64,000 bases of DNA from Winogradskyella tangerina (GTDB lineage Bacteria; Bacteroidota; Bacteroidia; Flavobacteriales; Flavobacteriaceae), in NCBI RefSeq assembly GCF_003260205.1, contig NZ_QERF01000001.1, positions 62,001 through 126,000 of the forward strand. Reading direction: 5' to 3'. Within the stretch, counting starts at the first letter, position 1. The number at the start of each line of letters is the position of its first letter. A program made the translations under genes and the position numbers. Below, in pieces: positions 25,325 to 33,800 of this stretch. The notes below the pieces were generated by a model. It saw nothing but the letters and a program-made list of their open reading frames with translations, was not told where the DNA came from and ran no database searches.

Positions 25325-25966
25325 ATGTATTTTTTGCCAGAAGCCATCGATAATTATGTGGTTGCCCATTCTGAGCAGGAACCCGAATTATTGCAACAAT
25401 TGACTCGGGAAACTTATCAGAAAGTACTACAACCTATAATGCTTAGCGGACCTTATCAAGGTAGAGTTCTGAGTATGATATCTAATCTCATTCAACCTAA
25501 ATCTATCTTAGAAATTGGCACTTTTACTGGTTATTCAACGCTATGTTTAGCAGAAGGTCTAGATAAATCTGGTGAGATTCATACTATTGATATCAACGAA
25601 GAGTTAGTTGACTTTCAGAGAAAGTATTTTGATAAATCAGGGCACGGATCACAAATTATTCAACATGTTGGAAATGCTCTAGAAATCATTCCTACTTTGG
25701 AAAAAACTTTCGATCTTATATTTATTGATGCCGACAAGCCAAACTATAGCAACTATTTCAACTTAATTATTGATAAGGTTGTTCCTGGTGGTATTATTTT
25801 ATCAGACAACGTCCTTTGGCATGGAAAAGTAGTGGAGCCCGTCGACGAAAAAGATCTTTCTACTAAAGCAGTATTAGACTATAATGATATGTTGAAAAAT
25901 GATGACCGAATAGAAACTGTTATTTTGCCTATTCGCGATGGCTTAACCATTAGCCGTAGGAAGTAA
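25325..25966 (+). CDS. O-methyltransferase, catechol/caffeoyl-CoA type
   Basis: A SAM-dependent methyltransferase of the methyltransferase-24 type, about 213 residues. Motifs: ILEIGTFTGYSTLCLAEGL (SAM-binding loop), IHTIDINEE, FDLIFIDADKPNY (metal-binding aspartates) and GGIILSDNVLWHG. The ATG at 25325 is chosen because MYFLPEAIDNYV is the family's usual N-terminus and the longer frame overlaps the preceding gene. The physiological acceptor is unknown; small catechol-like compounds are typical. Confidence 0.9.
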   Translation: MYFLPEAIDNYVVAHSEQEPELLQQLTRETYQKVLQPIMLSGPYQGRVLSMISNLIQPKSILEIGTFTGYSTLCLAEGLDKSGEIHTIDINEELVDFQRKYFDKSGHGSQIIQHVGNALEIIPTLEKTFDLIFIDADKPNYSNYFNLIIDKVVPGGIILSDNVLWHGKVVEPVDEKDLSTKAVLDYNDMLKNDDRIETVILPIRDGLTISRRK

Positions 25967-26251
25967 TTACATTTCGCGCTTTACAGAACCGGTAAAATCT
26001 TCTAAATCGTCCTTCACTTTATTGATCTCTTGCTGAATTTCCTTGGCAGCATCAACATCTACAATATTACTCTCTTGAGCGCTCTTAGTCACCTCGTGTT
26101 TAATATCATTTGTAGCATCTCTCAATGTGCGCATTCCTTTGCCCAACCCTCTGGCAATCTCGGGTAATTTATCGGCACCAAATACTAATACTACAATGAA
26201 TAGTATAAAGACAATTTCTGTTCCTCCTATGAATAAAAGTTTGGGATACAT
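25967..26251 (-). CDS. tatA: Twin-arginine translocase subunit TatA/TatE
   Basis: A 94-residue protein with one N-terminal membrane helix (GTEIVFILFIVVLVFG) followed by the amphipathic helix DKLPEIARGLGKGMRTLR and a charged tail, the TatA/B-type architecture. It forms the pore for folded Tat substrates. No tatC or tatB is adjacent. The ATG at 26251 is more likely than the GTG just before it. The -7 element lies only a few bases upstream, so the message may have almost no leader. Confidence 0.93.
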   Translation of the reverse strand: MYPKLLFIGGTEIVFILFIVVLVFGADKLPEIARGLGKGMRTLRDATNDIKHEVTKSAQESNIVDVDAAKEIQQEINKVKDDLEDFTGSVKREM

Positions 26252-26258
26252 CACGATG

Positions 26259-26266
26259 CAAATATA
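26259..26266 (-). promoter_or_regulatory. -7 promoter element TATATTTG (minus strand) before tatA
   Basis: The plus strand reads CAAATATA. The element ends seven bases before the likely tatA ATG, which predicts a leaderless or nearly leaderless mRNA. Confidence 0.6.
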
Positions 26267-26357
26267 CTTAGTTTAAGACTTATATTAACTAACATTATCT
26301 TAATTAAAATTATAAATCTCCTCGACCATACATGTTTAGAAAGGTCTATTATAATTC

Positions 26358-26396
26358 AAAAAAAACAAAAAAAAGCCGACTGTAAAAAGTCGGCTT
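26358..26396 (-). terminator. Rho-independent terminator after M1 peptidase gene
   Basis: The stem AGCCGAC/GTCGGCT (26374-26380 with 26389-26395) is followed on the minus strand by a long T-run. It closes the minus-strand gene run that starts near 30.9 kb. Confidence 0.9.
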
Positions 26397-26416
26397 ATAA
26401 TTTAATATTATCTCGG

Positions 26417-28714
26417 TTAGTCCTTTACTTTATTTTTGAACTTATCAAAATCACTTTCTTCAACCTCTCTTGGCCAAGAATTATTCGTTGTATCTACATC
26501 AGCAGTTTCTAAATCAGGATCGACAGTAATAGCTACAATCGCTTTATCACTAGCAATCGCTCTGCTCACTTCTTTGTCGTTCAATCTCCAGATCTGTGCA
26601 GGATAAGTGATTTTTTCTTTTGTACCATCATCGTACTCATATTCAACGATCAATGGCATCACTAAACCACCTGGCTTATCAAAAGTTACCTGGTAGAAAT
26701 ATTTCGGTGATTTTTTCATGGCTTTTTGCTGCTCTGGTGAGAAGTTATCCATGATATATTCTTTAACCGTTGGCATGTCTTCCATAGCCAAACCATTGTT
26801 TAAAGCCTCATCATAACCTTCTTCACCTTCACCAACAAAGTACACTAATGAATTAGGATCGATATTATAACGCTCAGCTAACTGCTTTCCTTCTGCATTA
26901 GGATTATTAGTCACTGCAAACTTTTTCACTTCTTTAATACCTATATCCGTGTAGTCTGTTGTGTAAAACCAACCTCTCCAGAACCAGTCTAGATCTACCG
27001 CTGAGGCATCTTCCATGGTACGGAAGAAATCTTCAGGAGTTGGATGTTTGAACATCCAGCGATTTGCATATTCTCTGAAAGAATAATCAAAAAGATCGCG
27101 ACCCATTACGGTTTCTCTAAGGATATTTAATCCCGTTGCTGGCTTACTATATGCATTGCTTCCAAATTGATAAGTATTAAGACCTTTAGTCATAATAGGT
27201 GCAATATAATCTTGATCTCCACCCATATATCTTACAATGTTCTTAGCAGGTCCACGACGCGATGGATACTTATCCATTCCCTCAGATAGTGCACTTGGAT
27301 ACCACTCACCAAAATCTTGCTCTGCAACATACTGTACGAAAGTGTTTAATCCTTCGTCCATCCATGTCCATTGACGCTCATCACTATTTACGATCATTGG
27401 GAAGAAATTATGACCAACTTCATGTATAATTACACTGATCATTCCAAATTTAGTACGATCTGAATAGTTGCCGTTTTCATCAGGACGACCGAAATTGTAG
27501 CATATCATTGGATATTCCATCCCCATTGGTGCATGAACTGAAATAGCCTTGTGGTAAGGATAATCGAAGGTCATACGAGAGTACGACTTTAACGTACTTG
27601 CAACAGCTTTTGTAGACCATTGCTCCCAAAGTGGATTTCCTTCTTTAGAATACATTGAAACAGCCATAACATCTCTATCTCCAATTTTTACAGCCATCAT
27701 ATCCCAGATGAATTTACGTGATGTTGCAAATCCGAAATCACGAACCATCTGTGCAGATAATTTCCAAGTTTTCTTTTTAGTGCTTTTTGACTTTTCAGTC
27801 TTTCTAGCTTCAGCTTCTGTTACAATGATTACTGGCTTATCGTAAGATTTCTTAGCCTGATTGTAACGCTTCATCATTTCTTTTGTGTAAACCTCTTCAC
27901 GGTTCACTAAATATCCTGTACCATCTAGAATGTGATCTGCAGGTACTGTTATATTTACATCAAAATTACCGAATGGTAATGCGAATTCATCGCGCCCCCA
28001 GAACTGAGAGTTTTGCCATCCTTCCACATCATTATACACTGCCATACGTGGATAGAACTGTGCCATGACATAGATTCTATTATCGTTTTCCTCGAAATAT
28101 TCATATCCTGAACGCCCTCCATCTTTTACGTGGTCGTTAATGTTGTACCACCATTTAATTTGGAATGAAAATTTATCACCTGTTTTCATTGGCTCAGGCA
28201 ATTCGATACGCATCATCGTACGATGGATTGTATGCTCTAGGTCATCTCCATTAATATCTTTTACATGCTCTATGTTAAATCCACCATCAAATCGCTCTTT
28301 TAAGTAAGATCGTGCGGCTCTTCCTGCTGTTGTAGCCGGACCAATACCAGAACCATTGATTAATGGACTTTTAGAATCCTTAGCTCTCATGTTTTGATCG
28401 AGCTGAACCCAAAGGTAGGTCAACACATCTGGAGAATTATTGGTGTAAGTAATGGTTTCATCGCCATATAATCTTGCGTTTACATCATCGATTTCGATGT
28501 CCATTTTGTAATCTGCTTGTTGCTGATAGTAAGCAGGACCAGGAGCTCCAGAACCAGTTCTGAACATGTTTGGGGTTGCAAATTCGTCGTATAATTGCTT
28601 GAATTTGTTCTGATTTGTGTGCCCAGGTTTGCGCTCTGGCTTTATTTCATTCTGAGCAAAACTTGCCGCAGAAATAAACAAAAATGAAAAAAGGAAATAC
28701 TTTAAGGTTTTCAT
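26417..28714 (-). CDS. Secreted M1-family zinc metallopeptidase
   Basis: 765 residues with a signal peptide (about 1-20, ending SFAQ). The gluzincin site is intact: HEVGH, then 18 residues, then the third ligand Glu in WMDEGLNTF. The exopeptidase motif GxMEN of classical aminopeptidases is replaced by MGMEYPM, so N-terminal amine recognition may differ. A C-terminal beta domain follows (GLVMPLIVEYEYDDGT). It probably acts in the periplasm or at the surface on peptides. The DUF6702-like gene lies 63 bases upstream. Confidence 0.9.
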   Translation of the reverse strand: MKTLKYFLFSFLFISAASFAQNEIKPERKPGHTNQNKFKQLYDEFATPNMFRTGSGAPGPAYYQQQADYKMDIEIDDVNARLYGDETITYTNNSPDVLTYLWVQLDQNMRAKDSKSPLINGSGIGPATTAGRAARSYLKERFDGGFNIEHVKDINGDDLEHTIHRTMMRIELPEPMKTGDKFSFQIKWWYNINDHVKDGGRSGYEYFEENDNRIYVMAQFYPRMAVYNDVEGWQNSQFWGRDEFALPFGNFDVNITVPADHILDGTGYLVNREEVYTKEMMKRYNQAKKSYDKPVIIVTEAEARKTEKSKSTKKKTWKLSAQMVRDFGFATSRKFIWDMMAVKIGDRDVMAVSMYSKEGNPLWEQWSTKAVASTLKSYSRMTFDYPYHKAISVHAPMGMEYPMICYNFGRPDENGNYSDRTKFGMISVIIHEVGHNFFPMIVNSDERQWTWMDEGLNTFVQYVAEQDFGEWYPSALSEGMDKYPSRRGPAKNIVRYMGGDQDYIAPIMTKGLNTYQFGSNAYSKPATGLNILRETVMGRDLFDYSFREYANRWMFKHPTPEDFFRTMEDASAVDLDWFWRGWFYTTDYTDIGIKEVKKFAVTNNPNAEGKQLAERYNIDPNSLVYFVGEGEEGYDEALNNGLAMEDMPTVKEYIMDNFSPEQQKAMKKSPKYFYQVTFDKPGGLVMPLIVEYEYDDGTKEKITYPAQIWRLNDKEVSRAIASDKAIVAITVDPDLETADVDTTNNSWPREVEESDFDKFKNKVKD

Positions 28715-28777
28715 CTGAAATAGTAATTTTTTTAAATGATGTCGAAAATAGCCAATTTATATGGCTTTAACATATTT

Positions 28778-29284
28778 TTAGTTAAAGTTTAACATGCAAT
28801 TATCATTGTCTGGAAAAAGTAAAAAACTTCTGTTTTTACCGAACATTTTCATTCTAACGATATTCTGTTGTTCTGAAATTACATCGAATAAGGTCTGATT
28901 GGTAACTTCAAGGGTTTTTACTTCTGAAATATTCTCAACTTCGAGATAGCAGTAAGTGATGTCGTCTATGTATTCTTTACCAATAAAATTGAAGGATACA
29001 TCTTCGCCATTCACTTTTAGTTTCAACTTTTTGGCAAGGTACTTTCTCATATAAGAATCGACGATCTTAGGCTCGTCATCTTCAGCAAGTGTTAGGGACT
29101 CGTCGTAACGCTCGCGTAGCACTTTTTCAAAATCATCAATAAATATTTGGCTAATGATTTGAAGCGATTTATGTTTTTCAGAATATTCAATTACAGTTAC
29201 GCTTACGTAGTAGTCGTGCATTTTTTTGCCCGATATCAAAATAAGACTAAAACAGAAGATTAGAATAAGGGATATTCGTTTCAT
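28778..29284 (-). CDS. Small exported protein, DUF6702-like
   Basis: 168 residues: a signal peptide-like N-terminus (about 1-19) then a beta-rich domain opening with HDYYVSVTVIEY and including QIFIDDFEKVLRERYDES. From memory this resembles the DUF6702 family of Bacteroidota, often found beside M1 peptidase genes; I cannot run the search. No catalytic motif is seen. It may assist or regulate the peptidase downstream, an inference from gene order only. Confidence 0.7.
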   Translation of the reverse strand: MKRISLILIFCFSLILISGKKMHDYYVSVTVIEYSEKHKSLQIISQIFIDDFEKVLRERYDESLTLAEDDEPKIVDSYMRKYLAKKLKLKVNGEDVSFNFIGKEYIDDITYCYLEVENISEVKTLEVTNQTLFDVISEQQNIVRMKMFGKNRSFLLFPDNDNCMLNFN

Positions 29285-29329
29285 TATTTTAATTCAATTT
29301 CATTTACAATTCCAAAAAGTGTTCCAAAA

Positions 29330-30127
29330 TTAATCATTATCAGCCTCTTCTCTATTCTTTCTGTAGGCGATTAGCTTTTCCTGTAAATATTCTAATAGCT
29401 TAATTTCGTTATTTTCCTTGCACAAATTTAGAAAGTTCTCGTCTTCCATTGAAAACAAAAAATATTCATTTCGAAGATTAGCAGCCAAACTATCATTCTC
29501 AAAAATTATGGATTCGTAGTTACTCCGAAGCCGTGTAATACATCTATCACGATCATCTAATTCTACGATAGCTTTTAGTTTTTTTGTTCTGCCGCTAATT
29601 TTATTTAATAACTTATGAAAATTTAGTCCAAATCCTAATCCAACATAGCCCATTGGTCCGGCATCGGCATCGTAGAGTTTACGTTCATTTTGGGTTAATG
29701 GTTTCTTTGTATTTCCAGGAATTCCTAAATCATAGAAATTAATATCTGTTTTGGCTTTAGAGTTCTCAAGATCAGATTGTAAACTTCCTGTTAATGTACT
29801 TCCTACTAAAACTTTATTTAGAGAGGTTACCTTCTCTACCAATGGCACTGTAAGTGTGCCACTATTTTCATTTTCCTGAGTAATAACCAACTCTTTGTTT
29901 TCATATTTAAGACTTGAAATTTGTAGTGTGTCTGAAGCTTTGGCCAGAATAGTAAAACTTCCATCGGTATTTGAAATGGCAAATTTTGCCGCAGATTTAT
30001 TCAGAATGTGTATGCCTTCTACATCATCATCTGCTTCAAGCTGACCTTTTATTTCTTTACGCTGAGCATGTAATGATATAACAGAAAGCAGCGCAATAAG
30101 ACCAAAAAATTGTTTAATCGTCTTCAC
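29330..30127 (-). CDS. Exported carboxypeptidase-D-regulatory-like domain protein (copy 2)
   Basis: 265 residues with a signal peptide (about 1-21), a CarboxypepD_reg-like beta-sandwich (about 22-105; KGQLEADDDVEGIHILNKS, NTDGSFTI) and a C-terminal region of about 150 residues of unknown type. It is a diverged tandem paralogue of the preceding gene, sharing the LTGsl-sDLEN segment after the beta domain. The start appears to be GTG at 30127 inside the upstream gene (14-base overlap). It lacks a TonB-dependent barrel, unlike many proteins with this domain. Confidence 0.75.
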   Translation of the reverse strand: MKTIKQFFGLIALLSVISLHAQRKEIKGQLEADDDVEGIHILNKSAAKFAISNTDGSFTILAKASDTLQISSLKYENKELVITQENENSGTLTVPLVEKVTSLNKVLVGSTLTGSLQSDLENSKAKTDINFYDLGIPGNTKKPLTQNERKLYDADAGPMGYVGLGFGLNFHKLLNKISGRTKKLKAIVELDDRDRCITRLRSNYESIIFENDSLAANLRNEYFLFSMEDENFLNLCKENNEIKLLEYLQEKLIAYRKNREEADND

Positions 30128-30929
30128 GCTGAGTTTTTAAAAAGGATTTGCTCAGTTGGGTAATGCGCTCTAAAAATTCTAATTCTTTGTCCTTCTCCAA
30201 CAATTTTGGGTCAACACCTTCTTGTTCTACATAATCGATAAATGCTCCGACTTGTTCGAGTGGAATTTCAAAATTAGTATGTATGTAATTGACACTATAC
30301 TTGTCTAGGGCCTCTTTAAATGGCGTGCGGTCGATGGCTATTTCTTCTTCAGTCTTCTTTTCTTTATCCATATCAACCACCTGACTTACAATAAATCCGG
30401 CTAAGTTCACAATATTTAGCATATTATCCACCCGTGGATTATTTTCGTTAAAGGCCACATTCTCAGCCTTTGTTTTAAAATCGGCTGAAAACTCAAAATC
30501 TTCAATGTGATCCAATCCAAAATACACATCATCCAAGCTAACATTATAGGTTCTTACATTTTCGAGATCGGCATTAATGTTCCCTGTTAATCCAAAGGGT
30601 AATAAAACCACCTCATCTAGTTTATTTACTTCTTCCACGAGGATGACCGTAAGCTTTTTAGATTTAAGAATATCTTCGGTTATGGTGATCTGAAAATCTT
30701 TGAACTGAAGTGCGCCAAATTCTACAATATCATTTAAGGCAACGTTGATCTCAAATTCACCATTTTCGTCAGTAACCGTACCCTTGTTTGAAGATGTATT
30801 ATAGACTGTTACGCCTTCCTTATCTTCGCTCGAAACCACTATCCGACCGTTAACGGTAACGCGTTCAACCTCTTGTCCGTAAGTATAAATGCCAATAAGG
30901 CAGCAAAATATGAGTAATATATGTTTCAT
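30114..30929 (-). CDS. Exported carboxypeptidase-D-regulatory-like domain protein (copy 1)
   Basis: 271 residues with a signal peptide (about 1-18), a CarboxypepD_reg-like domain (about 20-105; NGRIVVSSEDKEGVTVYN, VTDENGEFEI) and an unassigned C-terminal part. The motif LTGNINADLENV is shared with the downstream paralogue. It is the first gene of a probable four-gene minus-strand operon ending with the M1 peptidase. Function unknown; an envelope location is likely. Confidence 0.75.
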   Translation of the reverse strand: MKHILLIFCCLIGIYTYGQEVERVTVNGRIVVSSEDKEGVTVYNTSSNKGTVTDENGEFEINVALNDIVEFGALQFKDFQITITEDILKSKKLTVILVEEVNKLDEVVLLPFGLTGNINADLENVRTYNVSLDDVYFGLDHIEDFEFSADFKTKAENVAFNENNPRVDNMLNIVNLAGFIVSQVVDMDKEKKTEEEIAIDRTPFKEALDKYSVNYIHTNFEIPLEQVGAFIDYVEQEGVDPKLLEKDKELEFLERITQLSKSFLKTQREDD

Positions 30930-31074
30930 GTTGGTTTTATCGTACTATAAATGTCGTTGTTATTCTTCATTTCTCATAAGAATTCGCTGATAAATCTTTG
31001 TTAAATAGTTAAAGCTATTCCTTAACTTTTAAGTCATATAATCTTACTTTTACGATATCAATTCGATTTGAAAA

Positions 31075-31782
31075 ATGAAATCAATACTTATTGCTAGCAC
31101 TTCAACAGTTCATGGTAGTGGTCCATTAGACTATCTTTTAGACGAGCTAAAAACTCATTTTGGCTCTACCGATGAGATTCTTTTTATTCCCTACGCCAGA
31201 CCAGGTGGCATAACTCATGATGTTTACACGGCGAATGTCGCAAAGGCGTTCCATAAAATTGGAAAGTCCGTTAAAGGCATTCATGAATTCGACGATCCGA
31301 AGGCAGCCATACAGAATGCAAAAGGAATTTTTACTGGTGGCGGAAACACTTTTGTATTAGTGAATCAGTTGTATAAAAACGATGTCTTAATCGCCATAAA
31401 AGAAGCCGTAAATAGCGGTATTCCTTACTTGGGAACCAGTGCCGGTAGCAATATCTGCGGACTTACCATGAACACCACCAACGATATGCCGATTGTTTAT
31501 CCGTCAAGCTTCAAAACTCTAGGATTGGTACCATTTAATATAAATCCACATTATTTAGATCCTGATTCAAAAAGCACGCATATGGGTGAAACTCGTGAAA
31601 CTCGAATTAAAGAATTTCATGCTTATAACACACAGCCCGTTGTAGGTTTACGCGAAGGAAGTTGGATTGAGGTGAAGGATGATCAACTCACTCTAAGAGG
31701 TAGTTTGCATGCTAGAATATTCGAATATGGTAAGGCGCCTTACGAGATAGCTCCAAATACTGATCTTTCAAATTTGAATTAG
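31075..31782 (+). CDS. pepE: Dipeptidase E (alpha-aspartyl dipeptidase)
   Basis: A 235-residue serine peptidase of family S51 that hydrolyses Asp-Xaa dipeptides in the cytosol. The nucleophile motif GTSAGSN and the histidine in NINPHYLDP are present, together with the GGGNTF loop. The size matches E. coli PepE. Its stop overlaps that of the convergent GNAT gene by four bases. A near-match -7 element (TACTTTTA) lies about 30 bases upstream. Confidence 0.94.
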   Translation: MKSILIASTSTVHGSGPLDYLLDELKTHFGSTDEILFIPYARPGGITHDVYTANVAKAFHKIGKSVKGIHEFDDPKAAIQNAKGIFTGGGNTFVLVNQLYKNDVLIAIKEAVNSGIPYLGTSAGSNICGLTMNTTNDMPIVYPSSFKTLGLVPFNINPHYLDPDSKSTHMGETRETRIKEFHAYNTQPVVGLREGSWIEVKDDQLTLRGSLHARIFEYGKAPYEIAPNTDLSNLN

Positions 31783-32204
31783 AGCTTTTTTAAAAAGTGG
31801 TAACCCAAAATTTCAAATCCTTCATTGTAATAAAATTTATGGGAAGGATAATTTTGTACATAGGTATTGAGTTCCATCGACTGATAGCCTTTCTCGGAAA
31901 CATAGTTTTGAATCCACTCCATAAACTGTTTACCTAAACCTTTGTTTCTATGTGATGGTTTAATGTAAACATGATCTAACTCTACCGACTTTCCGATATA
32001 ATGCCGTGTGCAATACCACAATCCTGTAACACCAATATATTCATCATCATAAAGTATAACCGCACACTCGTAATTTTGGTGAGCCATTTCATCAAAACGT
32101 TCCCTAAGATCGCTTTCAGGAATTCGCCCCTCATTCAATTCATAAACTAATGGAATAATAGCATCTAAATTAGTACCTGGCTGTATTTTGAATTGATAAC
32201 TCAT
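31779..32204 (-). CDS. GNAT family N-acetyltransferase
   Basis: 141 residues with the acetyl-CoA binding signature HRNKGLGKQFMEW (motif A) and the closing NYPSHKFYYNEGFEILGYHF (motif B region). The acceptor is unknown. It overlaps the end of pepE tail to tail. Confidence 0.9.
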   Translation of the reverse strand: MSYQFKIQPGTNLDAIIPLVYELNEGRIPESDLRERFDEMAHQNYECAVILYDDEYIGVTGLWYCTRHYIGKSVELDHVYIKPSHRNKGLGKQFMEWIQNYVSEKGYQSMELNTYVQNYPSHKFYYNEGFEILGYHFLKKL

Positions 32205-32319
32205 TCTGAAAAATTATTTGTGTAAAAATAAATTATTAAAGTTTTGGCTGCAAAACTGATGACTTTTCAATTAAAACTGTGTCAAACTTTTGTACATTTA
32301 ACAGACTAAGCAAATCATT

Positions 32320-33093
32320 ATGAGAAGAGGTAATTTAAAAGTAAGGTTATTAATTGCTGTAGCGGTTATTGCTTTTGCATTTATTAGAAAGTGCAGCCAA
32401 GAAGAGGTTAATCCTTATACCGGAAAAAAACAAGCCATCTCACTTTCACCTGAACAAGAAATAGCTATTGGCTTGCAAAGTGCTCCTGGTATGGCGCAAC
32501 AGCATGGGGGTCTTCATCCAGACAACAAACTTCAAGCTCTTGTGGATGATGTCGGTAAAAAACTTGTGAATAGCAGCATAGCGAAAAACACGCCTTATAA
32601 ATATGAATTTCATTTGCTCGCAGACGAACGTACTATTAATGCCTTTGCCCTACCTGGTGGACAGATATTTATTACCTACGCCTTGTTATCAAAACTTGAA
32701 AATCAGGATCAACTCGCTGGAGTTTTAGGTCATGAAATTGGTCACGTGCTTGGTAAACACTCTAATGAACGGATTACAAATGCTAATTTCTGGAAGGTTA
32801 TTGCAATGGGTAGTTCTGCCATAGATATGGGAAGTGTGGCCCAACAATACGGGCAAGGTCAACTCCTAAAAAATGGAAGAGGTGATGAATTGGAAAGTGA
32901 TGAACTGGGCGTAAAATTTATGATGGATGCTGGTTACAACCCAGAGGAAATGATTGGTGTGATGAAAATATTAAAAGCCGCCGCTGGTCCTAATCGTGTT
33001 CCTGAATTTCAAAGCACACACCCCGACCCCGAAAATCGTATAGAAAAGATTAGAGAAGCCATCAAAAGGTATAGAAATAAAAAAGCATCCTAG
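32320..33093 (+). CDS. M48-family zinc metallopeptidase, membrane or periplasmic
   Basis: 257 residues. A hydrophobic N-terminal segment (about 8-22) is followed by a cysteine (KCSQEE) that does not sit in a classical lipobox. The catalytic site is HEIGH in LGHEIGHVLGKHSNE, and the third ligand lies in the DELESDELGVKF segment. This is the short M48B/LoiP-like architecture implicated in envelope quality control. Its stop codon sits inside a bidirectional terminator hairpin. Confidence 0.92.
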   Translation: MRRGNLKVRLLIAVAVIAFAFIRKCSQEEVNPYTGKKQAISLSPEQEIAIGLQSAPGMAQQHGGLHPDNKLQALVDDVGKKLVNSSIAKNTPYKYEFHLLADERTINAFALPGGQIFITYALLSKLENQDQLAGVLGHEIGHVLGKHSNERITNANFWKVIAMGSSAIDMGSVAQQYGQGQLLKNGRGDELESDELGVKFMMDAGYNPEEMIGVMKILKAAAGPNRVPEFQSTHPDPENRIEKIREAIKRYRNKKAS

Positions 33094-33112
33094 ACTAAAA
33101 GGATGCTTTTTA
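33081..33112 (+). terminator. Bidirectional terminator overlapping the M48 stop codon
   Basis: A perfect 10-bp stem (AAAAGCATCC 33081-33090 with GGATGCTTTT 33101-33110), with the TAG stop in the loop. T-runs occur on both strands, so it can serve both convergent genes. Confidence 0.9.
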
Positions 33113-33141
33113 CAATTAACTAACTCAAATAATTGTCTTAA

Positions 33142-33540
33142 TTAGACAGTCTTTCTTTTAAAGCGTTTCAAAAACTGTGCCGCTTCCTTTGCATTAGACT
33201 TTTCCGCATGGTTTAATGCGGTGTAGCCTAAGTCACAATATTTGTGAACATCAGCGCCAGCTGTAATTAATACTTTAATAAGTTCAACTCTGTTATACTT
33301 TGCAGCATAATGGATAGGGCTCATTCCATTAGATTTAGCGTTTACATCAGCACCTTGCTTAATTAAATTCTTAACAGCTTCAACATTTCCTGTTGCTACT
33401 GCTTTACAAAGTGGGCTAACTTCTACACGCTCAATAGATACTTTGTCTAAATTTTCAGAAGTTGTAATGTCGTTTGTTGCATTTAGATTACTGATTGAAA
33501 AGCCCAATGCTAAGGCTAAAACTACTAGTGTTTTTTTCAT
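33142..33540 (-). CDS. Exported ankyrin-repeat protein
   Basis: 132 residues: a signal peptide (about 1-21), then two to three ankyrin repeats (about 45-125; NVEAVKNLIKQGADVNAKSN, SPIHYAAKYNRVELIKVLITAGADV, YTALNHAEKSN). Such short periplasmic ankyrin proteins mediate protein binding; the partner is unknown. No TAnnTTTG promoter was found upstream. Confidence 0.9.
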   Translation of the reverse strand: MKKTLVVLALALGFSISNLNATNDITTSENLDKVSIERVEVSPLCKAVATGNVEAVKNLIKQGADVNAKSNGMSPIHYAAKYNRVELIKVLITAGADVHKYCDLGYTALNHAEKSNAKEAAQFLKRFKRKTV

Positions 33541-33773
33541 GATGAATGGTTTTTTTAATTGATTTTGTTTTTTGATTATATCTAAGAGACGACAATAATT
33601 ACAATTTGTTACACTCCAAAAATTGAAATAACATACATTTAACGTTTTGAAAACAAATATGTTAAGGCTATCACAAATTGATTTTATTGCCTAACATTAT
33701 GAGTTCAAAAGGTTAATTTTTAATTAACTCTCAAAATTTTTGATTTACAAATATGTTGTAGTCTACTAAAGCT
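33541..33773. other. Intergenic region, no gene seen
   Basis: The 260-base gap between the ankyrin gene and gpmI is very AT-rich. I see no convincing small gene; the longest ATG frame is 11 codons. The only structure noted is an AT-only inverted repeat at 33712-33728 and, at its right end, the gpmI promoter. Confidence 0.6.
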
Positions 33774-33781
33774 TATATTTG
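33774..33781 (+). promoter_or_regulatory. -7 promoter element TATATTTG before gpmI
   Basis: An exact TAnnTTTG match 20 bases before the gpmI ATG; TTG at 33756-33758 lies 15 bases upstream as a possible -33 element. Confidence 0.72.
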
Positions 33782-33800
33782 AATTTCTAAATTCCAAAAA

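Noticed and set aside
33658..33693. 11-codon ATG frame in the gap before gpmI
   Set aside because: Too short and without a ribosome-binding or conservation signal.
33712..33728. Perfect 6-bp inverted repeat GTTAAT/ATTAAC upstream of gpmI
   Set aside because: It is made only of A/T-rich words in a very AT-rich gap, so chance occurrence is likely; no regulator is suggested.
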